Source of the DNA: Gnetum montanum
Taxonomy: Eukaryota > Streptophyta > Gnetopsida > Gnetales > Gnetaceae
Assembly: GCA_015680685.1 (NCBI GenBank)
Contig: MNCI01028339.1
Span: 314,103-377,719 of the forward strand
Length of the DNA: 63,617 nt
Direction of reading: 5' to 3'
Of this stretch, positions 12,276-23,540 are shown in pieces. The position numbers and the translations under genes were made by a program. Under the pieces are notes generated by a model. That model was not told where the DNA came from. It did no database searches and worked only from the letters and a program-made list of their open reading frames with translations. Each line of letters begins with the position of its first letter. Within the stretch, counting starts at the first letter, position 1.

Positions 12276-12599
12276 ATGCTGACTTGTCATTTGGATTGAG
12301 TGCATAGTGCATTTTTGATTCTTTAAATTTTGTGCAAACGATAAGTTTATGAGACTTTAAAATTTTATGAATGTTATGAAATGTTTAGATATGTATGTAT
12401 ACATTTTTTTGTTGATTTTAACTTTTCATCCTTTCCTTTGCATAATAATGATTTTTTTTCTGGTTTCATCTCTAGAGGCTGGAATAATGAGGAATACTAG
12501 GCCAACATAAAATAAAGATGACATAAATGACAACAAAATTTAGACATGGTAATTTTAAATAAATAAAATTAGATAAAATAAAATAGAATGTTTTGGGTT

Positions 12600-13780
12600 T
12601 AAAAGGGGGTTTTGAAGTGAAGGAAGGGGGTTTCGTGTTAGCGTGAGTTCTTGGACTGCAACATGAGCTAGGAGTGCAGCGTAAGCTACAACATTAGTGT
12701 CAATGTGAGCAAGGCAACCATGAAGGACAAGGGTAGAGGAAAGGCAAGCTGAGATAAAGGGAAGAGGCAAGTAGATCTGGCGTTTGTGGAGGAGAGTGAA
12801 GAGCTTCTCCAACGTCTCCTCCAAGCCAAGATTTCAACGTGGGATGGGGCCCTACATAGGTAGATTTGTTTTCTCTTGTTTTTCTCCAGCATTTTGTGGA
12901 CAGCGTTACCTAGGATAGAATTTTATGGTTGCAGTTTGGGGGTTGTTTTAGGGTTTATCTGGGATTTGCAGCTGCCGTTCTTGATTTCATGGCATCAGCG
13001 TGAGTGCCAAAGGTGTGTGTTCAAGGCATGACTGCAAGTTTTGGGAAAGCATGTTGTGAGTGCCATGAATGTCCTGGATAGTGTGAGCTTTTGGGGCTTC
13101 TTGGTAGCATGGGCTTTTGGGGCTTTCTGGGCTGTAGGGTTTTTAGCTTTCTAGGGAATCCTAGGCTACAAGGTTTTTAGCTTTCTTTGATGTCCTGGGC
13201 CACAAGGTTTTTTGGCTTTCTTGGGCTTCCTGGGCCATAGGGGTTTTTTTTGGCTTTCTTGGCAACGTGAGCACCAAGTTTCTTGGTAGCGTGAGTGCCA
13301 AGTGAAGGCCTATTTTCTTTTTGTTTGCAGCATGAGCCACGTTATTGGGGAGGGTTCCAGTGTCAGTTTTTTCTTTTCTTGTGCCAACGTGAACACAAAT
13401 TTCTTTGGGCAGTGTGAGCTGCCGGTTCCCAGGATGAGTGGCTGAATAGGCCCCAACATGAATGGCTAGACAGCCCCTAGCATGAGTGGCTGAATAGGCC
13501 TTGGCATGAGCATGAGTTTGGAACGTTAGCATGAGTGGTGTTACAAGGAGAAGAGGAGTTTTCAGTGTGACCACCAAGGTTTTGGGTAACGTGAGCACAT
13601 GGTCTTCAGGTAGAATGAGCTATAGGATTCTAGGACAAGCTGTAGGTTTCCAGCATGAGTTGGAATGTAGGAACCCAACGTGAGTTGACGCTGGGGCAGT
13701 TACCAGCATGAGCTGCCAAGAATGCCCAGTGTGAGCTAGAATGTGAAGATGTGCGTTGTTTGCTGGGATGCCCATTACTT
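12600..13780 (+). promoter_or_regulatory. Repeat-rich upstream region of the antisense gene (CAGCGTGAG words)
   Basis: About twenty words of the form (a/c)(g/a)(c/t)(g/a)TGAG(t/c) with flanking 'gcca' or 'gctg' occur here, almost all on the plus strand, for example near 12998, 13263, 13287, 13329, 13412, 13478, 13588, 13653, 13678 and 13708. The same words make up the U3 clusters of element 2's LTRs. A separate tandem repeat of about 38 bp with 'gtttttagctttct' lies at 13080-13260. No ORF is credible: the long minus-strand frame at 13161-13598 is a by-product of the repeats. Confidence 0.55.
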
Positions 13781-13921
13781 GCTGGTTTCATGTTTATATC
13801 ATTTATTTGTTTTCCTGAGACGGATGATTTAAACCTTACTTCAGTGAGTGTTTATGTTCTGTACTTTTGTATGGATTTATTGTGAAATGGATTTCAATGT
13901 ACCCCAGTGAGCAGCAGATAT

Positions 13922-13936
13922 ACTAAATATATATTG
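13922..13936 (+). promoter_or_regulatory. Candidate TATA box of the antisense gene
   Basis: The A/T-rich word ctaaatatatattgg lies about 130 bp before the first recognisable exon and just after the CAGCGTGAG repeat region. It is only a positional candidate. Confidence 0.3.
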
Positions 13937-14063
13937 GTGTCCTTGTCTCATGGGATGAAGTTGTGCATTTAAAGTATTTTTTATGTGATTTTTGATTTAT
14001 GTGATTTTGCCCTATTGTTAGCACTCAGATTCTTCACTTACCTAATGTTTTGGCTATATGCAG

Positions 14064-17000
14064 GGGATCTAAATCTTCTCTTCTCATGGTTGAGCTTGTT
14101 GGCATACTTACTTGGTTTGGTCCCTTTGGACCAGACACACCTCCCTATGACATGCGCATCGGGCCCCATGTGATATGGTTCCACCCTGGTGTTAGTTCGT
14201 TTTTGTCATTTATCTTACAAAATTTTAGTGTGGTTATATGGTCTCACTTGAGTGAATAGTTGGCTTGTGATATCATCGAGACAACACTCCCTGGGTCTAC
14301 ATAAGGCATGCTTGCCTTTATTACTGATATCGATGAGGGACTTTTTAAGGTTGAGGGAGGCCTTGCTGAGGGTCCTAGATCTACTCATCCCTTGACTTGT
14401 GTGTGGGAGCTGCCTACTTGTATTCATTACAACAGTAGCAACACACTTTTCTTAGCCTTTCGCGTGCACACTCTATTCCAGAATCCACTTGGGATAGTAT
14501 ATAGAGTGGCTATGTATGCTCCTTTGCACCTTACTTTACTTTTTGATTTCTTTTTAAATTTTATGTTATCATCTAAATGTAAATGTTGTTTTCCTATGCA
14601 GGCCCCATTTTGATGAACATGGGATGTGCAATGATGATGGTGGGCTTACCTTAGCGTGCATAGCACTAGAGACATTCATAGCAGGCCCCATTCTTCATGT
14701 CGCAGTGCTGGACCAGACAAAGGTGGCTATTGTTGACTACCATAGGTAGTTTTCAAGAGCCTTTGAGCATTGACAACTTTGTCGTTGGTTACATGAGGAT
14801 TGGTCTTCTAATGGACCAATTTTTCCTCAAAGAATTGATCTTGCACCTATCCCACCTACACCATTTACTAATGGTAAATGACCACACTCTAGAGTCCATT
14901 TTCTTTTTTTTTGTTGCATTATCATGTACTATGTTTTTGACTTTTCGCTCTATGTTTTCTTTTTACAGTAGCCATCCCCTTCAAAGAAGTTACGATTATA
15001 ATAGGGCATACTGAGGCCACCCTTTCTATGAAATATGGGGAGGTAGAGCAGTCACAACAATGGTTGTAGAAGAAATCTTCTGAGTTAATCATCAGCCACC
15101 TTACCCAGGTGGGTCTGATGGACTTGTTCACAGATTTGACTCCTAGTATTCTGGTTACTGAGATGATCACCATTATTGATTCTTTCAATGATGATGCTTC
15201 CCATTTTAGCAAGAAGGTTCGAGGAGTCAAGGTATCTTTCCACTTGACCTTTGAATTCCTTTATGATCTTTTTGGCATGCCCATGGATGATGCCAGGGTG
15301 ACTATAGATAAAGCAACTAAAGAGGGCCAAGTCATAAGAGAGCTTGAGTAGTGGTTAGGTGTGTCTCGGGGTCCTAAGGACTTTTCCATGTGAGATGATA
15401 CCTGATCAATGGAGATGAACTTCCTGTATCCTCTCTTCCAGGCATGGGCATTCCCCAAATCTCTTTCTCAAGGAAGAAACCTTGGGATTGAGTTTGCGTG
15501 TGTCATGTGTGTAGTTTTAGAGATAGGCATGTGCTATAACTGGGCATAGTTTCTTGGATCTGGTTTTCGTGGGGAGATCATTAGGTTACGTTCAAACATC
15601 CACGCCAAATCCCATTTTACATTTTCTTTCTTCGCAAGGTATCTACATAGGTTTGTTGAGTTCCTAGTAGTTTATGATGATAACCACTATATTTTGAGGG
15701 ATCTTTCACAACTGTCCTGCCCTTGGATTTGCGATTTGTTTAGCACCACCTGATCCCAGGACTCACTGAAAGACATTGAGAAATCAGTATCAGTTACTAC
15801 TGGAGGTGCAGCTAGTCGTTCCCATCATTCCCACGATAGCTTGAAATTAGAACTACCTAGATTGCACACATTTGTTAAAAGGGCTGAACATTTGATTGGT
15901 GAGATTGTTGGGAAGTCCAAGACGAAGGTGAAGAGGAATGAACGCCCAAGGGAGCCTGCTCTAGATGTGATACCACTAAGAGCAAAGAAGATTCGGTTTG
16001 TACTGCTAGTGGAGGGTAAGTAGTTTATTTTACTATTATATATTTATTATTATTATTTTTTGTTTGTTTCTTTTAGCCAATACACTATATATACTATGTT
16101 ATACTAACTCTAAGATTCTGAAATTATTAGTGGAAAGTCCTGAGAGAGAGAGAGAGGCTTTGGCCTCAATGGTTGATCCTGAAGTGGTTGTCACAAGGCT
16201 GGAAGAAGAAGCAAAGGAAGGAGAAGAAGTGATTGAAGAACCTCTCACCTCGCAAGAGGAGGATGTGACAAACACCATAGGGACAAAGCTTGCAGAGGCT
16301 TTGGATGCAATTAGGCACTCCAGTGATGAAAGTGGCGTCTTCAATGGCTTCTTCGATGGATCTTTGCAGCTTGGTGATCCGCCCAAGCTAAACAAAAAAG
16401 GGCTTTTTGGTATTCCTTTTAGCTTAATTCATGTTTTTGTACCATTTAATTTTCATGTGTTGTTTTTGATTATCTTGATTATTTCTAGCATCAGAGGTAA
16501 ATGCTGAGGTTTCTGAGGCACATACATCTCAGGCAAAGGTGTCGAGAACATAGGTTCCAATCGAAGTGACCTCCCCTACTTGTCCCACACTAACCGACCA
16601 GCTAAGACCATGGCCGAAGATGCCTAGTAAAATAGACTTTGTTAAAGGCATTGTTAATGATGTCATCACTCGCCTACAAGAAGCTCATCCAGAACTAGGT
16701 ATGTGTGTATTATGTATTACGCTAAGTGTTTGGGTTTATTGTGTTTCTTTGAATTATTTATTGATTAAAGCTGATTCATATGTGTGGTACTTACACCTGC
16801 AGGCACCAAGCTCCAGTGGGATCCTTCTGAAGCTACCCATATTGATGCCCTCCCAGAACTACCAAGGAATATTGAGCAAGTCCCTAGGAATTTTTACAAT
16901 GCAGTTTCTAGTTGCGTTGTACCAAATGCCAAGTCGCTTTTGACTTGTAGGCATTCAGTTGAGTATTTATGGGATGATGTGCATTCATTGAAGGAAGCAC

Positions 17001-17787
17001 TAGCAAAGGAGAGAGAGGAGAAAAGGGATCTCTAGTCCCATTACAATCTTGCTGTTGCTAGGTTATCTGGTGATAGCACTTGGCACACATCTGAAATCAC
17101 TTATGCATGTTATTGGATGGTTTTGAATAGCAAAGTGTAGGTGACATGGGACTTAGCAGAACAAAGAGCACAGATGGATTTGCTAAGCAGGAAATGTCAC
17201 GATTGGAAGTCCTTTGCTGCTAAGGTATAGAAATGGGGCCAAGACCAAAAGGACCACAAGCATCAATATAAGAAATGGTTAAAGGAGAAGTCAATTGAAC
17301 ATCACTGGATGAAGATGTTCATTGATGGGTTAGGCTTCCAGCCTGCTTATGATAGGTTCGTCAAGTGCACCAAGGTGGAGGGATCTCCCAAGAGAACCAT
17401 TACTACTGCCTCGGGGGAGGCTTTGACAGGCATGTTCTCTCTTGAGCATCCTACCTGGACTTCGGTGGACAAGGGGAAAACCTTGGCTGACATTAATCTT
17501 GGCCTGGAGGAGGATTGCGCAAATGTGCCCGAGGAGGAGATTTTATGGCATTTGAAGGCCAACTTAGGGCCCTCTTCACTTGTGAGTGTTTTATTGTGGC
17601 ATTTATTTTTGTGTGGTTTTATTATTTTCATTATTAGTGTTCCTGTTTTTCTTAGTTTTGCATTTATGATTTGCTTTACTACTCTTACCTATTTTTTTTA
17701 TTTTCTACCTTGTTATAGGGACATGTTAATGATGGAGTTGGCCCTAGTGGAGCGAGAGTGGATGATGAAGATGATCTTGGGGACTAG
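14064..17787 (+). pseudogene. Intron-containing antisense gene carried in element 2 (PMD/plant-transposon-domain-like)
   Basis: Exons read 14064-14188, 14229-about 14500, 14602-14873, 14969-16015, 16077-16409, 16489-16698, 16803-17581 and 17719-17787, joined by GT-AG introns of about 40-140 bp. At six junctions (14188/14229, 14873/14969, 16015/16077, 16409/16489, 16698/16803, 17581/17719) the phases agree, so the frame continues. Damage is mostly TAG/TGA stops, about ten, typical of C-to-T change; the second exon is the least certain. The fourth exon has a block around 15110-15350 (Gly-Met-Pro-Met-Asp-Asp-Ala near its end) resembling the core of plant mobile domain (PF10536) or PF20167 proteins. 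The middle is Glu-rich, the later part coiled, and the C-terminus acidic (VDDEDDLGD). It lies antisense to element 2, so element transcripts would not splice its introns. Confidence 0.65.
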
Positions 17788-18164
17788 CCCCCTCCATGAT
17801 CTTATTGTTAACTAGACTTTAGCGTTTAAATGTTTTGGATTTTTGGATGTGTAATGGAAACATATGGTTGACAAGTGTAATAATATGGACCTAGTTAGGG
17901 CATCATGTGTTGGAATTTTACTATCATATTGATGTATCATTTTTTTATTTTATTTGCTTTCTCTTTTTATTTGGTTTTTTTAGTATTATCATGAACATAT
18001 GTGTGTAGCTAAATGTATAATGGGGGAACAAAACGTAAATCAACACTTGTAAAAGAGGAAAGTAATGAGAAGGCATAGATCGAGACTACAACTTGTATCA
18101 TTTAAATAAAAATTTGACATAACATAGTGAATGTTTGTAAACTTACAACATATTGAACCCTAGT

Positions 18165-18410
18165 TTAAAGCCATTTCAGGCTATGCACATTAGTTTAAAG
18201 TCATGGTGGACTATTGCATCTATTGTTAAAGAAAGAAGGATGACCAGTTTTATGCCAAAGTGGACTAAAAGCAATAACAGTTGTAGGAAGCTTTTAAAAG
18301 GAACCGACCATTTTTTATTGTGGCTAGTTTAACGTCATTGCGGATGTTCACTGGCAGTTTAACGTCATACTAGACAATTGCTAGTTTAATGTCATTATGG
18401 ACATCTAGTG
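18165..18410. repeat. 'agtttaa-gtcat' repeats, right end of the antisense-gene interval
   Basis: At least six diverged copies of 'agtttaacgtcattgcgga' or 'agtttaaagtcatggtgga' occur between 18170 and 18405, spaced irregularly. The same unit forms the array at 8036-8530 and the pair at 12216-12268. Confidence 0.65.
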
Positions 18411-18417
18411 ATTCGTT

Positions 18418-19240
18418 CTAGTTATTGAGTTGACTCTTGATCCTTTGTAGCTTAACTTGTGGGGTTGGGCATGTAGGTATGATCTTATACTCACCTTTCC
18501 CTTCACTGGTGATGTCAAAGGGTAATTCCGACCAAGAGACATCAGTGGGAACGACTCCTATGTTTGTGTTGTCTGGTGCTTCCTCAGTCTTAGTAGGATT
18601 GTCAGTTAACGTTGAATTCATATCTTGAAGTATGCTCATAGTTTCTTGCTTAGGCTCAACGAACTTAATTTTTGACTCCTGATCTACTCCAGGGTGTGAG
18701 GAAGTGAGCGATGTTTTTGTATTTCCTTGTATGATTATTTCATCACCCTTGTAAGGTAGGTGGATCTCTTGATGAATTGGTGAGGATACGGGTCTAAGTT
18801 GAGCTAGCCAGGGATGTCCTAGAATTAGATTAAACCCTGGCATTTCATCGACTACTACAAATTTAGCTGATGTGGGGAATTGGTCCTCGGCTATGAAATC
18901 CAAGCTAACCATACCTTTCACCCCAACATAGGAACCATTGAAGGATTTTAGAAANGTAATACCTTTTTCCATCATCGAAAAACTGGGACTTACTGAACAA
19001 ATACAGCCCACGACAACTTCTTTTCTAAAATCCTTCNTGTTTGTTGCCACACCGTCATCAACATGCACTCTACATATCTTAAAATGATTGACCTGTATCG
19101 TTATAAACATAGGGGATATGATGACTTCTCCTATTTTCTCATCTAACTTAATGTCATTAGCATGAAACTCTAGGGACGTAGTTTTTGATTCCTAAGTTTG
19201 CAGGGACAATATTGCATAAATGGATGGCTCATCTACAGGG
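18418..19240 (-). pseudogene. Protease region of element 2
   Basis: On the minus strand the frame from about 19110 to 18418 has a retropepsin-like layout. A Val-Asp-Asp-Gly-Val-Ala-Thr motif stands where DSG or DTG is expected, with Leu-Lys-Ser-Phe-Asn-Gly and then Leu-Ile-Leu-Gly-His-Pro-Trp-Leu downstream, the usual end of the fold in plant Ty3/gypsy elements. The second residue of the active triad is Asp instead of Ser/Thr. Ns at 18955 and 19037 make the middle uncertain. A Ser/Pro/Glu-rich tail follows. It would process Gag-Pol. The frame ends at 18418, before the interval that separates it from RT. Confidence 0.7.
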
Positions 19241-21841
19241 AGGTCCTCACTAATAGGGATTGAAGTTAGCATTCACACAAGAGCTTCCTGATGTACTGGT
19301 GAAGTCATTACTAGGTCATACAGACTTAAAGAAGTATTTTTTTGTTTTAAGAGTTGTGTGACCTGGGTCAACGTGCTTGCTAGGTCTTTACTATTTGGGG
19401 CATCCTTGTCTGTGGAGATTTGGTCCATTTGGCCCAGCATTCGTATTTCTCATGGAGGAATTTTTACATTGGTAACTGAGGATGCTATGTTTGGGACACA
19501 ACCCATGACATTGTCCTTGTTTTAATGACTCATACTAGTCTCATTAATAGATGGACCCATAGGAACAACATTTAGCGGTGTGGGATTTGGTGGTCCTAAT
19601 TTGTGTTGATGATTTTCTCTTTCTAGGTGCTCTCTTATTAGTCTATCAGCAAGACGTTCTCCCAAAGGTCACGGGGGAACAAAGGTGAGTTGTGTGTCAG
19701 GGTGTTTTGGCACCTAGACCACAAAGGGAATGGGTCAGTTTTCAAATGGTATGGTTTTTGCTACAATGGATGGAGGTATGCGGATGACGAATGATTTTTG
19801 TGGTGTAGGGGATGTGCGTATGATGAAAGGAGTTTGAGGAGATGTTGGAGTAGGTGTGTTTTCTGAAGGCCTGCGGATCACAAAAGGTTTTCATAGGACA
19901 TCTTGTCTATTCTCCACATGGATAGCATTAATTACATATGGTGCATCATTGGTATTGAGAGGATCCTTGTAGACCCCCATGGGTTGGTTTTGGGGTCTTA
20001 CTAGGTTTGCCCTGTCGAATACTACTTCACCCCTCTCAATCATGCATTGTATATCCTATTTCAAGGTGAAACAGTAATCAGTCCCATGACCACACCATTG
20101 GTGATATTCACAAAACCTATCCAATATAAAGCCTCTTGGAATGGGGGGTTCATTAGCTGTTGCTAGGGCTAGGTTCTTGGCCAACTCACAGAATCGATCA
20201 TGTTTTTGAGATGCTGCGGGAGACATTTGCTTATGTTTGATTAACCTGGCCTTTAGGAGTTGATCAAGCAATTGTGAAGGCTTCATAGGCAAGGGTGTAT
20301 ATTGAGGGGGGTCTTTTCTTTCGAATGTACGGGCGTGACCCATGTTGATGTTTCTATTTGAGGAAGTTTTGGGTGTAGGTATGGGTGTGTTTCTTTCATA
20401 GTCGTTTGGGACAGCGGGTTGTTTTCCCTTTTGTCCTGGATGGTTAGGTCGGGCTGTCTTGGCCACTACTACTACTGTTGTTTTGGATTTATCTTTTCTT
20501 GTATGTTGGCTCCTAAAGGTCGAGTAAGCTGGGTTATTGCTTGTTTGTGCCACCTCTTCTATATCTTCAATTTGCACAAATGCTTGGCTCAATGTACGGG
20601 CTTTCAAATAATAAAGTTTTGATTTAATAAAGACATTCACAGCTGCCTTAAGGATGGTAAGTAGATATGTTTTAGGGATGGGCTCGTGAAGTTCATTCAA
20701 GGCTACACTCCACCTTTGGATAAATTTTTATGCTGGCTCTAATGGCACTTGTTTAATCTGAATCGAGGTATCTAGTGTAGCTTCAGGCTTTAGATTGTAT
20801 TTAAAACGAGTGACAAACTAGTGCAATAGGTCCTCTAGAGAAGATATGGAGCTACGAGGTAAAGCTCGGCACCAGTCTAAGGCTTTTCTAGTTAAGGACA
20901 TAGCAAACACATGTAGAATTACATGAGGCCATGCCTAAAGTAATAGACATTCTATTTGAAATGTTACTAGGTGAGTGTATGGATCTCTCTCTCCATTATA
21001 TTTGGTTAGCTGGGGTAACGAGACTCCTTTTAGAAAGGTTAATGGGGGAATTAAGGGATCAATTAGGTCATCCTAGTAGAAATCCAGTACTCTAACTTCC
21101 TCAGTGTTCATAGTTTTAAGGCACTTTAATTATTCCGCTAATGAGTGCATCATTTGCTTTGTGTCTGCCCACTCTTGAGGAGTAGGTAGACCAGCGGGTT
21201 GAGTTGGTGGTGGTTGATAATGATTCGATTATTGCATCATTTGTGGAAAGAGAGATTGTTGGACTATCATTTTTTGCAGTGGGATGACATTCGAGGCTGA
21301 GACTACAGGGTGTGGTACACTGTAGTGAGTAGACAGGTTTTGTTGAAAAATTGGTGGGACCCACTGCCCAACCATAGGTTGTGAAGTGACACCCTAAACA
21401 TGATAGGGTTGAAGTAATCAATGGTTCTCCTTGGATTTGCACTTGAGGTATGTAATGGGTGGACATGGAAGTTGGTATAATTGATGGCATCCCAATTACT
21501 TGAGGTGGAAAGGTCAATCCTGCATTGGTTTGGGGAGGAGGTTGTTGGGACTATATGTGCAAAGGTATGATGGAAGTGGATGTGTCAAATTGAATGTTGA
21601 GCTTGGAGAAGATGGGAATGGAGGTGGGTACTTCCTGTAGAGAAGCTGGTGGTCGAGCATTCGTGGATAAGGGTGGAAGTATGGTCTCTTCTAGGAAGGG
21701 TTGGAATAATGAATTTGTATGGGCATGGGGATTGACGGTATGATACAAGTCCCCATGTTCAAATTGGGCTACGAAGTCGTCTTCCTCATCTCCACTGTGA
21801 GGCTCTATTGGAGGTGGCTGTAAGGCTTGACTTCTTGCCAT
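19241..21841 (-). pseudogene. gag of element 2
   Basis: The frame opens at an ATG at 21841, only 15 bp from the LTR, with an acidic start (Gly-Asp-Glu-Glu-Asp-Asp) and a Pro/Ser/Thr-rich N-terminal part. The capsid-type Gag domain spans about 21100-20600 (Tyr-Asn-Gly-Glu-Arg-Asp-Pro, later Ala-Leu-Asp-Trp-Cys and Phe-Ile-Gln-Arg-Trp). A linker leads to a knuckle Cys-X2-His-X5-Gly-His-Gly-Thr-Asp-Tyr-Cys at about 20100-20060. Beyond it, to 19241, is a low-complexity linker to the protease. Stops and shifts break it in several places. Gag forms the particle that packages element RNA. Confidence 0.75.
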
Positions 21842-21855
21842 GAGAAGCTAGGATA

Positions 21856-23540
21856 TGTAACTAATGATGTACGAAATGTAAACAGTGATGTGTGAAATGA
21901 AATGCAAACAGAGTGTATATAGAATAGTATTGCAAACAAAACATAAACTAAATGTAAAATAGAGTAAACAAAATAATGGTTGGCAAAATGAACTGTATTG
22001 TATTGCTTAGAAAATATGTGCCCTGGTCAAAGCATAGCTACACATGTGTAAGGTAGGTCAAGCGCCAAGCCTCGGGGTGATATGATGTGTTTTAGAACTT
22101 CTTGGATTCTAGGAGTCAAGTGTGCTCAAGTGCCCAACGATTGCTGGTTTGAGTTTCTTAAGTTGTCAACCTTCAAAATTTCCAACCTTATTTATGTGAA
22201 TTGACAGGGTATTTATAGGGTTTGGCCAAGTTTAGGCATGAAATTCATGAATGGAATCAATGGTTGAGAGATGAGAGGAAAACGAATCAAGTGACACGTG
22301 TCCGATGGGCAGCTGTATGTGAGTTGGACATGTGCGGGAAAGCTACGTTTTTGACTAGGTGCATTGTATCTTACAGCGTGTGTTGACTTACTCAAGCTGG
22401 CTTATGCTCATGGGAGCACATACAATTTAAAGCATAAGAGCCTGACAAGCTCACAAATAATGAAAATTTACAATGAAATGATAATGTACAACAAGAGAAA
22501 TCGACTCTAGCTCGCTTGAAACTTCTAGATCTCTAAATTGATTGCTATAGGATGTCGATTTGAGTGGTTTTGTGGCTGTTTGAGGCATCTTCACTTGACT
22601 AGAACTTCCAGCATGAGTTGATTTTATCTTGGTATGTCCTCAGCATGTGCACGCTGCATTCATGCAACACTCACACTGCAAGTGTGACCTCAGCGTGAGT
22701 GAGCTAGAATGATAGATTTTCACTGAATTTGATTTTTGAAGCCTGATTCTTGAAGTGTAATGATTTCTTGATTGTGATTGACCTTGAGAATGATCTGCAA
22801 GTCAAAAATTGAGCCTGATGTGACTTATTTGGAACCACTTTTGGGTAGCTCACACTGGACTCACGTTGCCAGTGTGAGTGCAGCGTGACCACAGCGTGAG
22901 CTACAAAAACCTGCAATTTTTGGACTTGAAATCTAGAATTTTGAAGGCTGAAATCTGAAGTTGTCAATAATGAGCCCTGAGGATGACTTGCACTTTGGAA
23001 ATTAGATCATTTTGACTCAGTTTTGGGCTCTGAAAGTTGCTCACGTTGCACTCATGTCGGTAGCATGACCTCAACGTGAGTGTAAAAATGTGAACAATTT
23101 GTCTCCAAATTTGAATTCTTGAATGCTGAAGCTTGGAGTGGACATTAGTGGCCCTTGAAGATGGCTTACACCTTGGAAATCAGATCATTTTGACTCAATT
23201 TTAGGGCTATCAGAGTCGGTCACACTGTACTCATGCTACTAGCATGACCTCAGCGTGACCACAGTGTGAGTGAGAAAATTTGCACTTTTGACCTGAAATT
23301 TGAATCACTGAATGATGAAAATTTGAACTAGGCACAACAGTGACCCTTGAGAATGCCTTGCACCCTCAAACTGAGCCACCTTTGGCTTGATTCTGACATC
23401 GTTTGGAGTTGTTGACACTGAGGACAAGTAAGCATGATAGCATGAGTTCCATGTCTTAGTCAAATTTTGCCTCCCAAATGCTTGAAAGGGCTTGAGTTAT
23501 TCTTGTTTCAAAGTGTTAGGCTGAAATTAGTGGTGTTTTA
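21856..23540 (-). repeat. 5' LTR of element 2
   Basis: This is the partner of 5160-6858, with many transitions between the two. The TATA box on the minus strand is at 22208-22218. CAGCGTGAG clusters lie at about 22630-22700, 22845-22905, 23040-23085 and 23220-23275. The inner edge is TGTAAC at 21856. The outer edge reads TA on the minus strand at 23540-23539, where the other LTR has TG. Confidence 0.85.

Larger units (their letters stand above)
12145..18417 (-). other. Interval between protease and RT of element 2, in the position of the Ogre intron
   Basis: On the element's sense strand this 6.3-kb stretch separates the protease frame (ending near 18418) from the RT frame. A splice-acceptor-like TTTACATTTAG ends at 12145, and the pol frame opens within about 20 bases after it. 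I did not find a strong donor near 18418. Ogre elements are known to remove an intron at this point to join protease to RT. Here the interval contains, antisense, a promoter-like repeat region (12600-13780) and a multi-exon gene (14064-17787), with 'agttta-gtcat' repeats at both ends. Intron function is inferred from position. Confidence 0.5.
5160..23540 (-). mobile_element. Element 2: Tat/Ogre-like Ty3/gypsy retrotransposon
   Basis: An 18.4-kb element on the minus strand, inserted in element 1 downstream of its aORF. Two direct repeats of about 1.69 kb bound it. A polypurine tract adjoins the left LTR, so that is the 3' LTR. Reading leftwards from 21841 the order is gag with a Cys-His knuckle, protease, a 6.3-kb interval, RT, RNase H, a second archaeal-type RNase H, and integrase. 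The double RNase H is the hallmark of the Tat lineage, and a break between protease and RT is known from Ogre elements, where it is a spliced intron. The LTR ends are TG..CA with decayed bases (CG at 5160-5161, TA at 23539-23540). I cannot find a clean target-site duplication. Confidence 0.8.

Noticed and set aside
13161-13598. A 145-codon minus-strand frame rich in Leu-Thr-Leu-Pro-Lys
   Set aside because: It is generated by the repeated 'gcgtgag' and 'tttagctttct' units and has no family resemblance.
15085-15330. Minus-strand frames overlapping the fourth exon of the antisense gene
   Set aside because: They are shadows of the plus-strand exon, whose frame is supported by phase-consistent introns.
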